Shown here: positions 1 through 11,500 of the stretch, piece after piece
How positions within the stretch are numbered: the stretch's first letter is position 1
How the letters are laid out: each line of letters begins with the position of its first letter
Assembly (NCBI GenBank): GCA_003116995.1
Contig: BDSL01000066.1
Coordinates: forward strand, 310,001-374,000
Length of the DNA: 64,000 bases
DNA from: Yamagishiella unicocca
Lineage: Eukaryota; Chlorophyta; Chlorophyceae; Chlamydomonadales; Volvocaceae
Direction: 5' to 3'
Notes under the pieces: model-generated
What the model saw: only the letters and a program-made list of their open reading frames with translations
Databases searched by the model: none
What the model was told of the DNA's origin: nothing
Translations under genes and position numbers: made by a program

Positions 1-265
1 CATACGCTTGCATGGGTAACGGTGGGGTACGGGTGAAGGTGGGAAACGGCCATCAAGGCGCCTCACTTATGGCGCATTGCCCAGCGGCGCAGTGGTACAT
101 CCCTTTGCGCACGCTCTCGTTACAGGCAGGATAACCACACCGCGGAAGTTTGAATCTGGACGCCACAACCCGTCTGTATGCTTTCCGTTCGTCCTAGATA
201 ATCCCTGGGCCTGCTGTCCACCTAGTCTACCGCGCACTCCTTAACCTCCCTCCTGCAACTCGCTC
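1..265. other. Left edge, no gene resolved
   Basis: No convincing coding exon is visible here. The frame of the gene that starts at 266 is open only back to 245, where there is a TAA. If that gene has earlier exons, they lie here or beyond the left edge. Confidence 0.4.
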
Positions 266-2042
266 ATGAAGATACTGTATGCTATGTCGCTGGATCTGGC
301 GCATGCAGACAGTGACCGAATGGAGGCGCTGTACCTCGACACGCTTGTGGCCCTAACGGATGGTGAGGCGGACCAAGAATCCGCCGCGCTGGCGTTGGTG
401 GCGAACCCCGACGAGTACGCGGCAAAGCTGGCGCTGCGTGTGACGGGTAGCCCCGTGGTGACGGACGGCTTTGACCCCGTGTACGACGTTCTGCTAAAGG
501 TGGTGCCGCCGGTGGCTCTGACACCGGAGGGCGTTAACAAGGGACACGAAATGGTGAGAGAGCCCAAGCAGCGGGGAGGCACAGGTCCGAGGCGAGGGGA
601 TGCCACGGGGGTGCGCACCGAATGCCACGGGGGTGTGCATGTGCAAACGCCGCTCACGGATGTGAGCCGTAGCGCGCGCTTTCGGAATGCTTGGCACCAA
701 AGGGCGATAGCGCCAAAAGGTTTAAGTATTACAGAGCTCCGGAGCGGATGTCCATCGCCAGGGGGTTTTGCGCGAGGACGTCTGCCGCCGTAGTACACGT
801 TTGCCGGAGGCGAACTGTTTCTTTTCATGAGAACCAGGTAGTGGCAAGCAAGCGGGGGCTTTCGGTGCAGACTTGCGTCGCGAGCGCGATCGCCCTGCAC
901 TGGCACCACACACTCACGGCGGTGGCGTACGCAGTCCCAGGGGCTCCAGGATGCCGGTGCGCTGTTGCGGTTGCGGTTATGAGTCCCGACGGTTGCGGTC
1001 ACCCATACCGGTACTGGTACCGGTACCCTCCCTCCCAGCTTCCTCGAAGCCCTCCCAGCTTCCCCTCTAGGCTTTCTTCCTCTTCATGCGGTAGCCCACG
1101 GAGTTCCGCTGAACCTCCCTCCCGACTGAGCTCGCGAGCTCGCCGTGTGAGTCCCGACCGTTGCGCTCCTCCGTACCGACACCCGTACTCCCCTTCCCTC
1201 CCCCCTTCCCTCCCGACTAGGCCCGCGAGCTCGCAGTGGACCTCCGCGGTCGTCGCAAGCGGTCCGTGCAGTCCATGATTGGTCGGGCGCAGCTGACACC
1301 GGAGCAGGCGGACAAGCTGCTGGCGGGATCCAACGCGGTGCGTCCGACGGGGGGGGCCTAGCGGGGTGCAGTGGCCGGGGCAGCTAGGACGGGGGCCGGT
1401 GCAGTGGTGGGAGGGATGCAGTGGCGGGGACAGCTAGGGCAGCGTACAGCTTCGGGGCGATAGGGTGGGGGCGCCTGCCACCGGGGACAACAGGATCCGA
1501 GTAAGTTGCTTGGTGGCGTGCACGCATTTGCTGGCTGGCTTTTCGCGAGACCGCTTCGACCTGCGTGTTTGGTGGCGTTTGGACACTTCGTAACGCCCCG
1601 CTCTGCTGCCCCCTGCCGTCTCCCCTGGGCTGCCTCTTCCCGCGTCGTACAGTCTCGCATCCTGGACATGCTGCTGGCGATGCCGTCGAGCGCGGACCGC
1701 CTGGCCTGCCTGCCTGACTGCTTCACGCCGCCCAGCGCGGCCGTGCTGGCCGCAGCGGCGGAGGCCAGCCAGTCGCCTGCCTCCATGACAGCGCCCTCGC
1801 CCTCATCGGACTCGGAGGACTTGGTGTGGTGCACCCCCTCTCAGCTACTGGTCGAGCTGGACGCGCGCTTCCAGCGACTGGACGGCCGAGGGCCACGGCC
1901 GCCCCCAAGTGGGAGTCCGGAGCCGCAGAGGTTGGCCGCGCCGGGGCCGTACTCCCTGACCGGTGAGGCGCTGCTGGCGGAGATGCGGCTGCTGCGGGAT
2001 GAGGTGCGGAAAACATGGTTGGACACACTGGAGGTCAAGTAG
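266..2042 (+). CDS. Hypothetical protein, three exons (5' end uncertain)
   Basis: I do not recognise the family. The exons are 266-553, 1221-1337 and 1653-2042. All junctions are phase 0 with GT-AG borders (donor GTGAGA at 554, acceptor CTAG before 1221, donor GTGCGT at 1338, acceptor ACAG before 1653). Together they give 264 residues if ATG 266 is the start. That ATG follows only seven open codons, so it could be the true start, or 266-553 could be an internal exon whose 5' part is not seen. The first two exons are helical in composition (MEALYLDTLVALTDGEAD, LTPEQADKLLAGSNA). The last exon is Ala/Pro/Ser-rich and ends in a charged helix. No signal peptide or membrane segment is visible. The gene converges on RACK1, with about 1.2 kb between the two stops. 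Confidence 0.68.
977..1205. repeat. Diverged direct duplication in intron 1
   Basis: A segment starting with a GAGTCCCGAC block at about 979 recurs near 1150, each time followed by a CCGTACCG-like stretch and a pyrimidine tract. The copies lie in intron 1 of the first gene, and the second leads into the acceptor at 1220. Confidence 0.4.
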
Positions 2043-2043
2043 C

Positions 2044-2116
2044 GGCTGGTTGGATGTGGTTGGGGTCAAGTAGGGGCTGAATAGGGGCTGGTTGGATGTG
2101 GTTGGGGTCAAGTAGT
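2044..2116. repeat. 30-bp direct repeat after the first gene
   Basis: A 30-bp unit (GGCTGGTTGGATGTGG...) occurs at 2044-2073 and 2087-2116, directly after the stop codon of the first gene. Confidence 0.8.
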
Positions 2117-3092
2117 GCAAGGGCGCGGAGCTGCACGCGTGCTGCGCGGGGTGTTTTCTGTGCTTGTCCATGCGAATTTCTGAGGAAGGCTCCAGTGACG
2201 TGTTGTAGCGTGCCGATTGAGGTTAATGCATGGATGGAGAGGTGGACGCTGTGGTGTCAAGGGCTGTCACTGGCCGGGTGTCTTTGAGGCTTTCTCTGCC
2301 ACGTGGCAGTCGTATATACACGCACCTTGGCGGCGGGGGTGGGGGTGGGCGGCGGCATTCGCCGGTGGGTGGGTGGGGAAGCAGAACAGAGTTCGCCCGC
2401 CTTAGCGTTGGTTTGCTTTGCACGAGCAGCTGCGTGTTGAAGCAGCGTTGCAGGGAAGGTTGCATCTGTGGAGGACGATGATGTCGGACAATCCCGATTG
2501 CAGAGTCACTTCTGTGGAGGCCAGGCGCCATCTATAGAGGCATGCGGCCAGGTCCCAAAGAACACGCGCTCCGGCGTCGGACAGTGGGATGGGGACATGA
2601 CGGACGGGCGGAGCCTGCATTTGTTTTACCAGGACGTCCTACGCCGCAACATACGCGTACATGGTCCATCGAACTTGGTACTTTACGACGTGTGTGGCGC
2701 GGCAGGCCGCCATGCAAGCCGCAACCCTTTTAACCAGGGCAACGTATATCCCGTTGCGCTGCCAGCTGAAAATGCGTACTGCTTGACGCAAACACAACAT
2801 CGCCGCAGAGCGTGCGCCGATATGCGCCGCATTTGCGTGCTGCTTAATGTAAACACGGCACCCCCGTAGAGCATGAGTATTATACCGCTATGGCCGACAC
2901 GCGTGTTTTGTAGTGGATGCTATTACACTCACGCCTAGTACCAAACGCTACTATTTTCCAGGAGTGCACATAACGACAGTGGTGAAGGCTTATCATATGC
3001 TAATCCGGCCCGATCCGTTAGCTATGACAGCCATTTTCGAATTGCGGTGCAGATTCGGATGCATCAACGGCACACTATTCAGCAGCATAGAT
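2117..3092. other. Intergenic / 3' UTR between convergent genes
   Basis: No coding exon is supported. The stretch has a G-rich tract near 2331-2380. A TGTAA at 2848-2852 could be a distant polyadenylation signal for the first gene. Confidence 0.5.
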
Positions 3093-3097
3093 TTACA
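3093..3097 (-). terminator. Candidate TGTAA poly(A) signal of RACK1
   Basis: TTACA on the + strand reads TGTAA on the minus strand, about 130 nt past the RACK1 stop. TGTAA is the usual volvocine polyadenylation signal. RACK1's own stop region (CTGTAAG) also contains the pentamer. Confidence 0.5.
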
Positions 3098-3225
3098 GCG
3101 CGGATAGGATACCAAGTGCCTTCTCGCATCGGGCTCTGGACCCGAACTCAAGACGACGACGCAACCTCCGCCGCTGCAACGCAGGCGTCATCACGCCCCT
3201 CAAGCGAAGGTGCAGCACCACGCGC

Positions 3226-5307
3226 TTACAGGGAGTGGCCAACGGCCCACACGCGGATCTGGCCGTCGGTGTAGCCCGAGTACAGGGTGGAGCCGTCGGC
3301 CGACCAGGCCAGCGACACGCAGTACGGGATCTGGGCCTTCTTGCTGGTGAGGTTGAACTCAACCTTGAGGTCGTCCACGATGCTCTTGCTGCGAGGGCAA
3401 AACACGCACGATGCTTCGATCAGGTTGCCGTCCAGGGTTTGGTCAGGTTACATACAGCCCAGATGTATTTCATCTGATCATTTCGCTCTCCTCCCGCCCT
3501 GCTTACCTCTCCAGGTCCCAGATCTTGATGGTCGACTGGGTAGCGGCGCACAGCCAGTAGCGGTTGGGCGAGAAGCACAGGCAGTGGATGACGTCACCGG
3601 CGTCCAGGCTGTACAGGCGCTTGCCCTCAGCCAGGTCCCACAGCATGGCGACACCGTCCTTGCCGCCAGAGGCGCACAGCGAGCCGTCGGGGGAGACGGT
3701 CACGGTGTTGACGTAGCCGGTGTGGCCGACCAGGTTGTTCTTCAGCTTGCAGTTGGTCAGGTTCCACACCTTGACCTGCACGCAGCAAAGACAGCACAAG
3801 AGCCGGTCACGATGCCAGTGAAGAGGGGCGGTCACAATGCTGGCCAAGAGCCACTACACAATGCCACTACACAATCTAAGCGGCGGTTACAATGTTGGCC
3901 AGAAGCCAGTCGGACGTATGCCTTGATACGGATACGAAGTCAGAAACGGTAATTAGCCGGGTACTAGGGCATACGTGTTGCAAGAAGGTGTCCACGGCAT
4001 TCGAAGCTCGCGGTTGAGCGCGGCAAAGAGCCGCCGGCGCGCGTGTGGTGCAACGCATGGCAGTGTGGTGGCCTGCTGGCTGTCCTTGTCCGTGTGCTAG
4101 CATCGGCCATACCCCGCCAAACCTTGTCCCGCGCTCACCATCTTGTCCCAGCCGCCAGAGACGATGATGGGGTTGGTGGTCATGGGGGAGAAGCGAACGC
4201 AGGACACCCACTCGGTGTGGCCCTCCGGCTCGCCGATGGTGTACTTGCACTCGCCCAGGGTGTTCCACAGCTTGATGGTCTTGTCACGGGCACCCGACAC
4301 GATCTGCATTTCAACAAGGCAGCGGCATAGCACGGACATGATTCCATGACTTTGATGCGCAAACAAGACAACCGCCGACATGGGTTGGAGTGGGTTGCAG
4401 TCACAACGGGGACTTAGTTGTAAGCGATCCGGTAGGCATCGGGGTAGGTTGTCTGCCTCTTTTCCTTGCACCTGCCCCAAGGACTGACCGCGACTAATGC
4501 TCGTGAAATGCGCCAACCCCTCATTCGTGGGCGTAACCCGCGTCACGTTAACGCCCCCTCCCCAAGCGTCTAGGGGTACACATCAGTATTGGAGGATTTC
4601 AATTCCTCCTATCCGCTGGAGCATCTCCTCCGCGCTAGCCCAGCCCCAGGATCCATCCCAGGCTGGGCTTCGCTGCGTTCGGTTGAGGGTTGTCCCCACC
4701 TGGCGGTTGTCCACGGAGAAGGCCACGGACAGGACGTCCTTGGTGTGGCCCACAAACCGGCGGGTGGTGGTGCCGGTGTTCAGGTCCCACAGGCGCAGGG
4801 TGCCGTCCCACGAGCCGGTCAGGCAGAACTGACCATCCGAAGAGATGACAACGTCCTGAACGAAGTGGCTGTGGCCGCGCAGAGCCTTCTTGGGGTAGCC
4901 ATAGTTCGACTCAGACCGCTCCAGCTCCCACACCAGCACCGTCTTGTCGCTGCACAACGGAAGCGACCGTCCGAAATCTCAGCATTTTATGTAACCCGCA
5001 TCAATCAGGTAAGCGCAAGAAAAGATAGCCATGCATGCAGCTGTTTTGCTTGTCCGTCTTCGTGCACAGAAAGATGGCCATGCATGCAGCTTGTCCTATT
5101 TGTCCGGTAGGCACAGAACGCTATGACCGGCGGCTGGCGCGCATCGTAGCGCGAGTAGCTGTAGAGAGAGCATAAGCTCACTGACTTCCATACGCACCGC
5201 GAAGCCGACAGGAGAGTGTTGGACGAGGGGTCCAGAGGAGTGGCAATGGCCGTCACCCAGTTGCTGTGGCCCTTCAGGGTAGCCCGCAGAGTCAGAGTCT
5301 CGGCCAT
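3226..5307 (-). CDS. RACK1: RACK1 (Gbeta-like WD40 ribosomal scaffold)
   Basis: RACK1 is a seven-bladed WD40 scaffold bound near the mRNA exit of the cytosolic 40S subunit, where it docks kinases and takes part in ribosome quality control. Exons (minus): 5307-5198, 4949-4700, 4303-4139, 3775-3507 and 3388-3226. The phases fit at every junction and give 318 residues, the length I recall for Chlamydomonas CBLP. Diagnostic pieces are the start [14 protein letters not shown], the ribosome-contact RDK motif at residues 37-39 (across the exon 1/2 junction), many GH...WD repeats ([36 protein letters not shown]) and the C-terminus [12 protein letters not shown]. The sequence is nearly identical to the Chlamydomonas protein as I remember it, with small changes such as SGARDK for SGSRDK. 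The uL16m gene lies upstream on the same strand, 519 bp from stop to start. The family is certain. Confidence 0.98.
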
Positions 5308-5826
5308 TGTGTGATGCTTCCCCTTACAACTGCTAAGCTTTAGGGATGTGAGAAAGAGACCGCCAATGGTGCTTCCAGGAGACTATGAACGCACCGCCGC
5401 CGCCGTACCATGAAGGCCCAAGTTTATAACCAAGCATAACCAAAAATGCGGAAGACATAGAAAAACACCATCAAATTGTTAACATGATCTGGCTACCAAG
5501 CAGCACGGCTTGGGATATCGACTCTGCACCAAGGCCATGGTACAGGCAACAACGTTGCCAGCCATAGAAGAAAAACTGTACAAACAGCAGACTGCATAAA
5601 CAGAATTCCTTCACAGCCAAACCGAAAATCCTGGGGAATGCCGGCCCCTCAAGCTCCCGCCTTTCAAGCACTCGGCCTCGAAGAGGCCTCTAGCCCGCTC
5701 CTAGCCTGGAATCCCCCCTCCCATCTGGAAAGCACGTGCACTACTCTGGTACGCTCCGTCGCTCTCCATGTGTAGACGGAGCATCTTGGTCACCAGGATC
5801 CTTCCTTGCATATGCTCTTGCGGCTC
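5308..5826. other. RACK1 5' region and uL16m 3' region
   Basis: This 519-bp tandem intergenic gap must hold the uL16m 3' UTR and the RACK1 promoter and 5' UTR. TTACA at 5324-5328 reads TGTAA on the minus strand and could end uL16m, but it is only about 17 nt from the RACK1 ATG. I see no other convincing signal. Confidence 0.4.
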
Positions 5827-7337
5827 TCATGACCATTCAACGAAACCCAGCTTGACTGGGAACTTGTACTGAGCGGCCTGCAGGGCAAGCGGTCGACCAT
5901 CCCCTTACCCAACGAAGGTCGATTGGCATCTGCGTATTAACGCGCTTTCGCCAGGGAACTGCAACACGACACAGTTAGGGTTCACATGCATGGGCACTGC
6001 TACAAAGCTGCTGCAGTGGCAGGGTTCATGCCTCAGCACCTGGGCCACCACGTTGAAAAAGGATGCAATGTAGGGTGTAACTGCCTCATACGTGCGGCGT
6101 GGCCAAGATTGCGCGTCTCCATAGCATTCCACACGGCGCAGAGGCCGGGGTCGATTATGCGCAATACCCCCTTGGCCCCAATGGCCCTCGGGCAATGCAG
6201 ATGTTGAGGAAACAACGAATGGTACAGTGTCCCGCATGTCGTCCAAAACGTGTGGTGCAGTCGTACACCCGCACCGTACATCCCCTCGCCGGCGCACCTG
6301 CAGTGCCTGCAGTGCCACCTTGCGCGGCAAGCGGTCCATCTCGAAGATGATCTGACCCGGCCGTACAGGCGTAGCGTAGAATTCAATCGCACCCTTGCCC
6401 TTGCCCATGCGGATGCCCAGAGGTTTGCGAGTAACGGGTACGGTCGCGGCGATGCGGATCCAGAGCCGTGCGGTCTTCTTGATCTTGCGTCTAAGCGTCC
6501 TGTGGAGTAAAGTCCAGGGAGGAAGGAAACCGAACAGCTGGGCTCAAAGAGCGCCCACACGGCCTAACCGTCTCAAAAAAGGCCGCGCCCCACTGTCTAC
6601 AAAATAGTGCAGAGAGGTAAGGTAGCGCGGCCCCAAAGCTGCGATCCGTGCCTTGGCGCCCTCGCAGTGTTGCAAAAGTGCTGCAAAAGTCCAAAGATCA
6701 GGTGGATGGCCCGGCTTGGATGGCCGCGGAGGAGCTTTGTAAATGAAGACAGGTCAGGTCACAGGCACAAAGGGAATTGGTGGTGCTCTGGGGACGAGGA
6801 GACGGGAGATTTCAAGTCAAACAACTGGCCGCCGTACGGGAAGTGCGCGATGCAGTGGCACAGCGTCCTCCTGCTCCATGCCGTACGAAAACTGAGGGTC
6901 CCATAAAAGTGGACAGCCATCCGCAAGGGGCGTCTCTGGCGCTGGCCAGAGTCCCCTGCGCCCTTAAATGCACAATGACGAACAAAACATACTATTTTTG
7001 CAGCTGTGGTATCATACACCTAACTGTTTTTGCAACTGCGGCATCGCAAACCTTACTGTTTTCGCAACCGTGGCAAACCTGAGACTCACCTTCGAACCGC
7101 CTCGATCGTGTTCGCCGCTACACGCCTCCCGGACAGCGCACGGATACCGTACAAGCCGTATTCAAGCTGGGTTGTGTTGGGCATTATAATGTTGTTGATT
7201 CCAACGCTCTTGGCCACACGCTGACGGCTCAACTGGCCCTTCTGGCACCAGCGCACCGGGCCCACCAGCGAGCTCCATACGCTACCCGGCAGCCCCGGAA
7301 CGGCCCCGGGCCCAAGGCGAGTCTGCAGCCGCGGCAT
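5827..7337 (-). CDS. MRPL16: Mitochondrial-type ribosomal protein uL16 (L16)
   Basis: uL16 sits at the peptidyl-transferase / A-site tRNA region of bacterial-type large ribosomal subunits. Exons (minus): 7337-7090, 6499-6298 and 5877-5827. Phases agree (AG|G codon, then phase 0) and give 166 residues. The start is ATG 7337; the in-frame codon at 7355 is only TTG. Residues 1-40 are basic and Ser/Gly/Pro-rich (MPRLQTRLGPGAVPGLPG), fitting a presequence. The L16 core follows: EYGLYGIRALSGRRVAANTIEAVRR, then LWIRIAATVPVTRKPLGIRMGKGKGAIEFY, GQIIFEMDRLP, and the ending FPVKLGFVEWS. The RMGKGKGA block and the KLP-like C-terminus define the family. Mitochondrial rather than plastid use is inferred: plastid rpl16 is normally plastid-encoded, and the core is divergent. 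The gene is divergent to NAA15. Confidence 0.92.
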
Positions 7338-8591
7338 ATGCAAGAGGGCGCGCAAACGGAGGTCAAATCACCGAGAGCAGCTGGCAGAGCTCCGTGGTGT
7401 CCCCACATGCCCACAGCAGCACTAGCGCAAAACGCGTTGACGTGGGTGGCATTCGCTGGCCCAGTTGCAATGCGTCCATGCAATGCGGCGTCGGTAGAGC
7501 GTCCGGTACAATATAACTGTGACACACACCGAAAACTGCATGGGCCGACTGTTCAAGGCGCTTCACGGTCCCAAATGAGTGTCAGGTGCGTAACACCAGG
7601 GTGCACAGCGCAACATTGCACACCGGTCGGGCCCGAATCAATACTGTGCGCTCATGTAAGCCATGGCTGGCAGCCAGTGCGCTTTTAGCAGTCATGGGCA
7701 GTGCAGCGAGCGGACAATGTGTGGGCCTTGCTGGGCGCGTATGCACCACGCACCACGCCCCTCGCCCCAGCAACGCCCCTCGCACGAGCCATGAACCCAA
7801 ATGCATGAACCCTACCGCCTCCCTGCATGGGCCGTTGACGGGCCGACAGGCATTTTTACGGCACGCACACCCACCGCCGCCTCCGCTTGTAGCAGGCCGT
7901 TGGAGGCCGCAGCAAGTGACGGTAGCCCGGGCGCTGGACAGGGAGAAGCCAACCCAAGGCGCCCCGCCAACGTAGCAAAGCCCCGTCCGCTTGTGCTTGC
8001 TCCTTCTGCAAACTCCAAAGTGCTTGGTATGGAGCTGCATTGCCCAGTCGATGAGTCCAGCCAAATGCTGCGACTTTGCGACAGACTCCGAGCAGCTGAC
8101 GCCTGGCCCAGTGCCGCGCGAAAGACGCGACACCAGGCCTGCATGCTATTCACCACAGTTGCGGTTGAATGATCGGTGCAAGGCTTCAAACGAAGTGACT
8201 GCAGCGAGGAGCCAGGACAAGGCGACGACTACCGGTATGTAAGCTGCAGCAGGTACAGGTACATATCGTCACAGTGAAGAAGTACGATGACTGGCGGTAT
8301 CTATACCACATCGACCGCTTGGGTATGATGGGTACCGCACCAAGTGGGTACGGCGCGGCGGCACGAACGTTGCTATCGGTTGACACACGGCGTGGGCAAG
8401 AGACTTGGGGCTTTCCTAGGGTGATCTGTTAGGTCCGCGGCAAAATTTACGCCGCAAAACGGCCGCAGCTTTCTCGATCAACCTGCAGGTCCTGTGTATG
8501 TTGCCGGCTGTGCTCTTTGCGCATATATGAAACTTTTGATAGAAAGTCTGCTTAAGTTCTAGGCAAATTAAGCTGGGTAAGCTCCGGCACC
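7338..8591. other. Divergent promoter region uL16m / NAA15
   Basis: No coding exon is supported in this 1.25-kb gap between divergent start codons. ORFs on both strands lack family motifs and splice logic. A CATATATGA at about 8523, roughly 70 bp before the NAA15 ATG, is AT-rich and could be a TATA-like element. Confidence 0.4.
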
Positions 8592-11500
8592 ATGGCCTCT
8601 GGTGGAGCGCAGCCGAACCAGCCCCTCCCCTCGAAAGAGGCGGGGCTGTTCAAACAGGTCTTACGCTACCATGAGTTGAAGCAGTACAAGAAGGCTATTA
8701 AGACCGCGGATCAGATCCTTAAGAAGTTCCCGGAGCATGGCGAGACGCTGGCGATGAAGGGTCTATGCCTGCGCAACTTGGCGCCCGACAGCGACAAGGA
8801 GAAGAAGGAAGAATCGTATGAACTTGTTCGGAGGGGAGTGAAATGCGATTTAAAAAGCCACGTGTGCTGGCACGTCTATGGGTAAGTCGGGAGCGGCATG
8901 CTGGCGGCGGCTAAGTCACTCCCAACCAGCAAGGTCACAGGGTTGTTACAGATATCGTTGCTGTACCATAAGATTCCATAATTCACTTGTGCTGGAAGGA
9001 AATGCTGTGAGTCGGGTATGTTATTGAGTCTCGGGAGTCGCTTCGGCGGTTAGCGCCAGCGGGCTGTGGCGTGGGCTGATTAAGCGCTCCATGACTTGCG
9101 CAAGTTGGATGGCATGTTTGGGGGGGGGGCTGCGCTGAGTGGACAGGGGCTTTTGGGATCACGAGGAAGGGGCGGATATCCCGGCCGTCGAGCAACAGAG
9201 GGTTGCTGCCTTCAGTACAACCCCACCGATGCCACCCGGCGCGCTTGACGTTCCCTAGTCGAGGGCAGGGAACTTGCCTTCCCGACTGCAGCCACAACCG
9301 CAGAATGGCCCCGGGGTGCCATCCAGCCCTTCCAATTGCTACGATGTGCATTCAATTCCAACCCCCTCATGTACCCCTGAATAGCCCCCCACTCCTCTGG
9401 CCCCAATTCCGGCAGCCTGCTGTACCGCCAGGACCGCGAATACAAGGAAGCTATCAAATGCTACTTGAATGCGCTCCGGATAGACAAGGAAAACATCCAG
9501 ATCCTGCGCGACCTGGCGTTGCTGCAGGTAAGCTGCTGCCATGTCCGCGTGCTGGCAGCAGCACCCAACCGGCCGCAGCCCCTTGTTCCATGCCACCCCA
9601 CTCCTCCGGGCTAGGGGGTTCCTCGCCACTCCTCCGGGCAAGGGGTTTCCACGTCACTCCTCTGGGCTAGGGGTTTCCTCGTCACTCCTCCGGGCTGTCC
9701 AATCCATCCCGAAGCCTGATGGGTGGTGTCCCAACCGCGCTACCCGTCGCAGATCCAAATGCGCGACTTGTCTGGGTTCGTGGATACGCGCCACCAGCTT
9801 CTGTCACTGAAGCCCAGCAACCGCAGCCACTGGATTACGTTTGCGGTTGCGCACCACATCAACGGCAACCACGAGCTGGCAGTGCAGGTGCGAAAACGCG
9901 CGCGCGGGCAGAATGTGGGGCGCAAGAATTGAGGGTCAGGAACAGGGTCTCCATGCTGGCGTCGTGGAAATTGCGGCACGTCATGTGGGTCGGAATGCCG
10001 AATCCGTGGATCTCCAGGAGGCGATGGTGGTGGCGCCTAGTGTGCGGTGGAGGCGTCGACGAATGGCAGGGGCGGGCAGACACAGGGCAGCGCCCGAAGG
10101 GGCGCGGTGGAGTTGCTTTGGCGCTTAGTCACGAAAGCCTAATGAAGTTGAGCAGCCCGCGCGACGCGTAGCATATTAGCCAGCGGCTGGAGGCGGTAGG
10201 GTGTGTCCGTAAAGGAGATGAGCAGGAGGGCAAAAACAGTGGTGGCGGGGGCCAGGCAGCAAGGGTGCCTGGCCGGTGGGCGGCTTGCATGGGAGCGTGG
10301 GGAGGGGTGTGAGGAGGGGGGGCGAGGCCTGAAGTGGGGTGTCCTAGCATCGGGTCGCGCTTGACACGGTGGAGGCCCGGGGTAGACGCCGCGCACCTGT
10401 GTAGCGTACTCGAGTGGCTGGGGAGGTGGGAGGGAGGGGCGGGAACGGCAAAACGCACATCTTCGGTTTTAGTACGTGCTCCTGGGCAGCGACAGGGAAA
10501 ACGGGAAGACTGCATAGCAGCCACGGGACTGCATTGCAGGGCTGCGGTGGCTTTTGGGGGGTAAGGGAATAACCCAAAGGGCCGGTATGGATTTGGGCAA
10601 ACAACCCTCGGAACACGGCTGACGTGGGTTTGGGGTTTGGATTAACCCTCAGCACATGGCTGATATGGGTTTGTGGGTCGGCGACGTGTCGTTCCAAACA
10701 CGGGACTCGGATGGCATCTGAGGTTTGGAGCAGCATCAATGGCCACCAGACGGAAATGGGCTTTGGCAGGGTCGGAAGAAGCTCCTCGACTTCCCTCTGC
10801 CCCTCCCCGCTCGCTCTCTGGCTGCCCGATACCTGGTGGCGCTCAGGTGCTGGACCAGTTTGAGCGCACGCTGGACGACGTGCCCGCCTCCGAGGCGTAC
10901 GAGCACAGCGAGATGCTCATGTACGCCGCCACGGTGCTGGCGGAGGGCGGCAAGCCCGAGGAGGCGCTGGCGTACCTGGAGAAGCGCAAGGTGGGATGGG
11001 GCCGCGTTGAGACGTGTAATGGTCATACGAGGCGGGGTGGGGAGGTGGCGTGAAAACCGTTGACACGAAAAAGACAGGATAGTGGGCGCATGGTCGGCGG
11101 ACAGCGAGGTGGGGTCGGGTGGGGTCTGCGCTGGGTCATTTCCTCCCCCCCTGGGCCGCTCCAGGACCGCATCCCTCCGCACCAGCGCCGTCGTTTAAGA
11201 GCCGCACCCCAGGCTTCAAACGTCGCCCTCCCACTCGCGGCCCCCGCGTGCCACTTCCTCCCTCCGCCTCCGCCTCACGCAGGACAAGATCAGGGACCGG
11301 ACTGGACTGACGGAGCTGCAGGCCGCCCTCATGCTGCGCGTCGGCAGGAGCGAGGAGGCCGCCGCTTTGTACCGGGGCCTGCTGGCGGTGAACCCCAACA
11401 ACTACAAGATCCACGACGGCCTGCGGGCTGCTATGGGCCTGGTCGCAACACCGGAGGCCGGTGAGGCAGCGAAGTGGGGGTTAGGGCACAGGGCGGAACC

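Noticed and set aside
266..1002. Overlapping ORFs on the minus strand of the first gene
   Set aside because: They are high-GC shadow frames without splice logic or a recognised composition.
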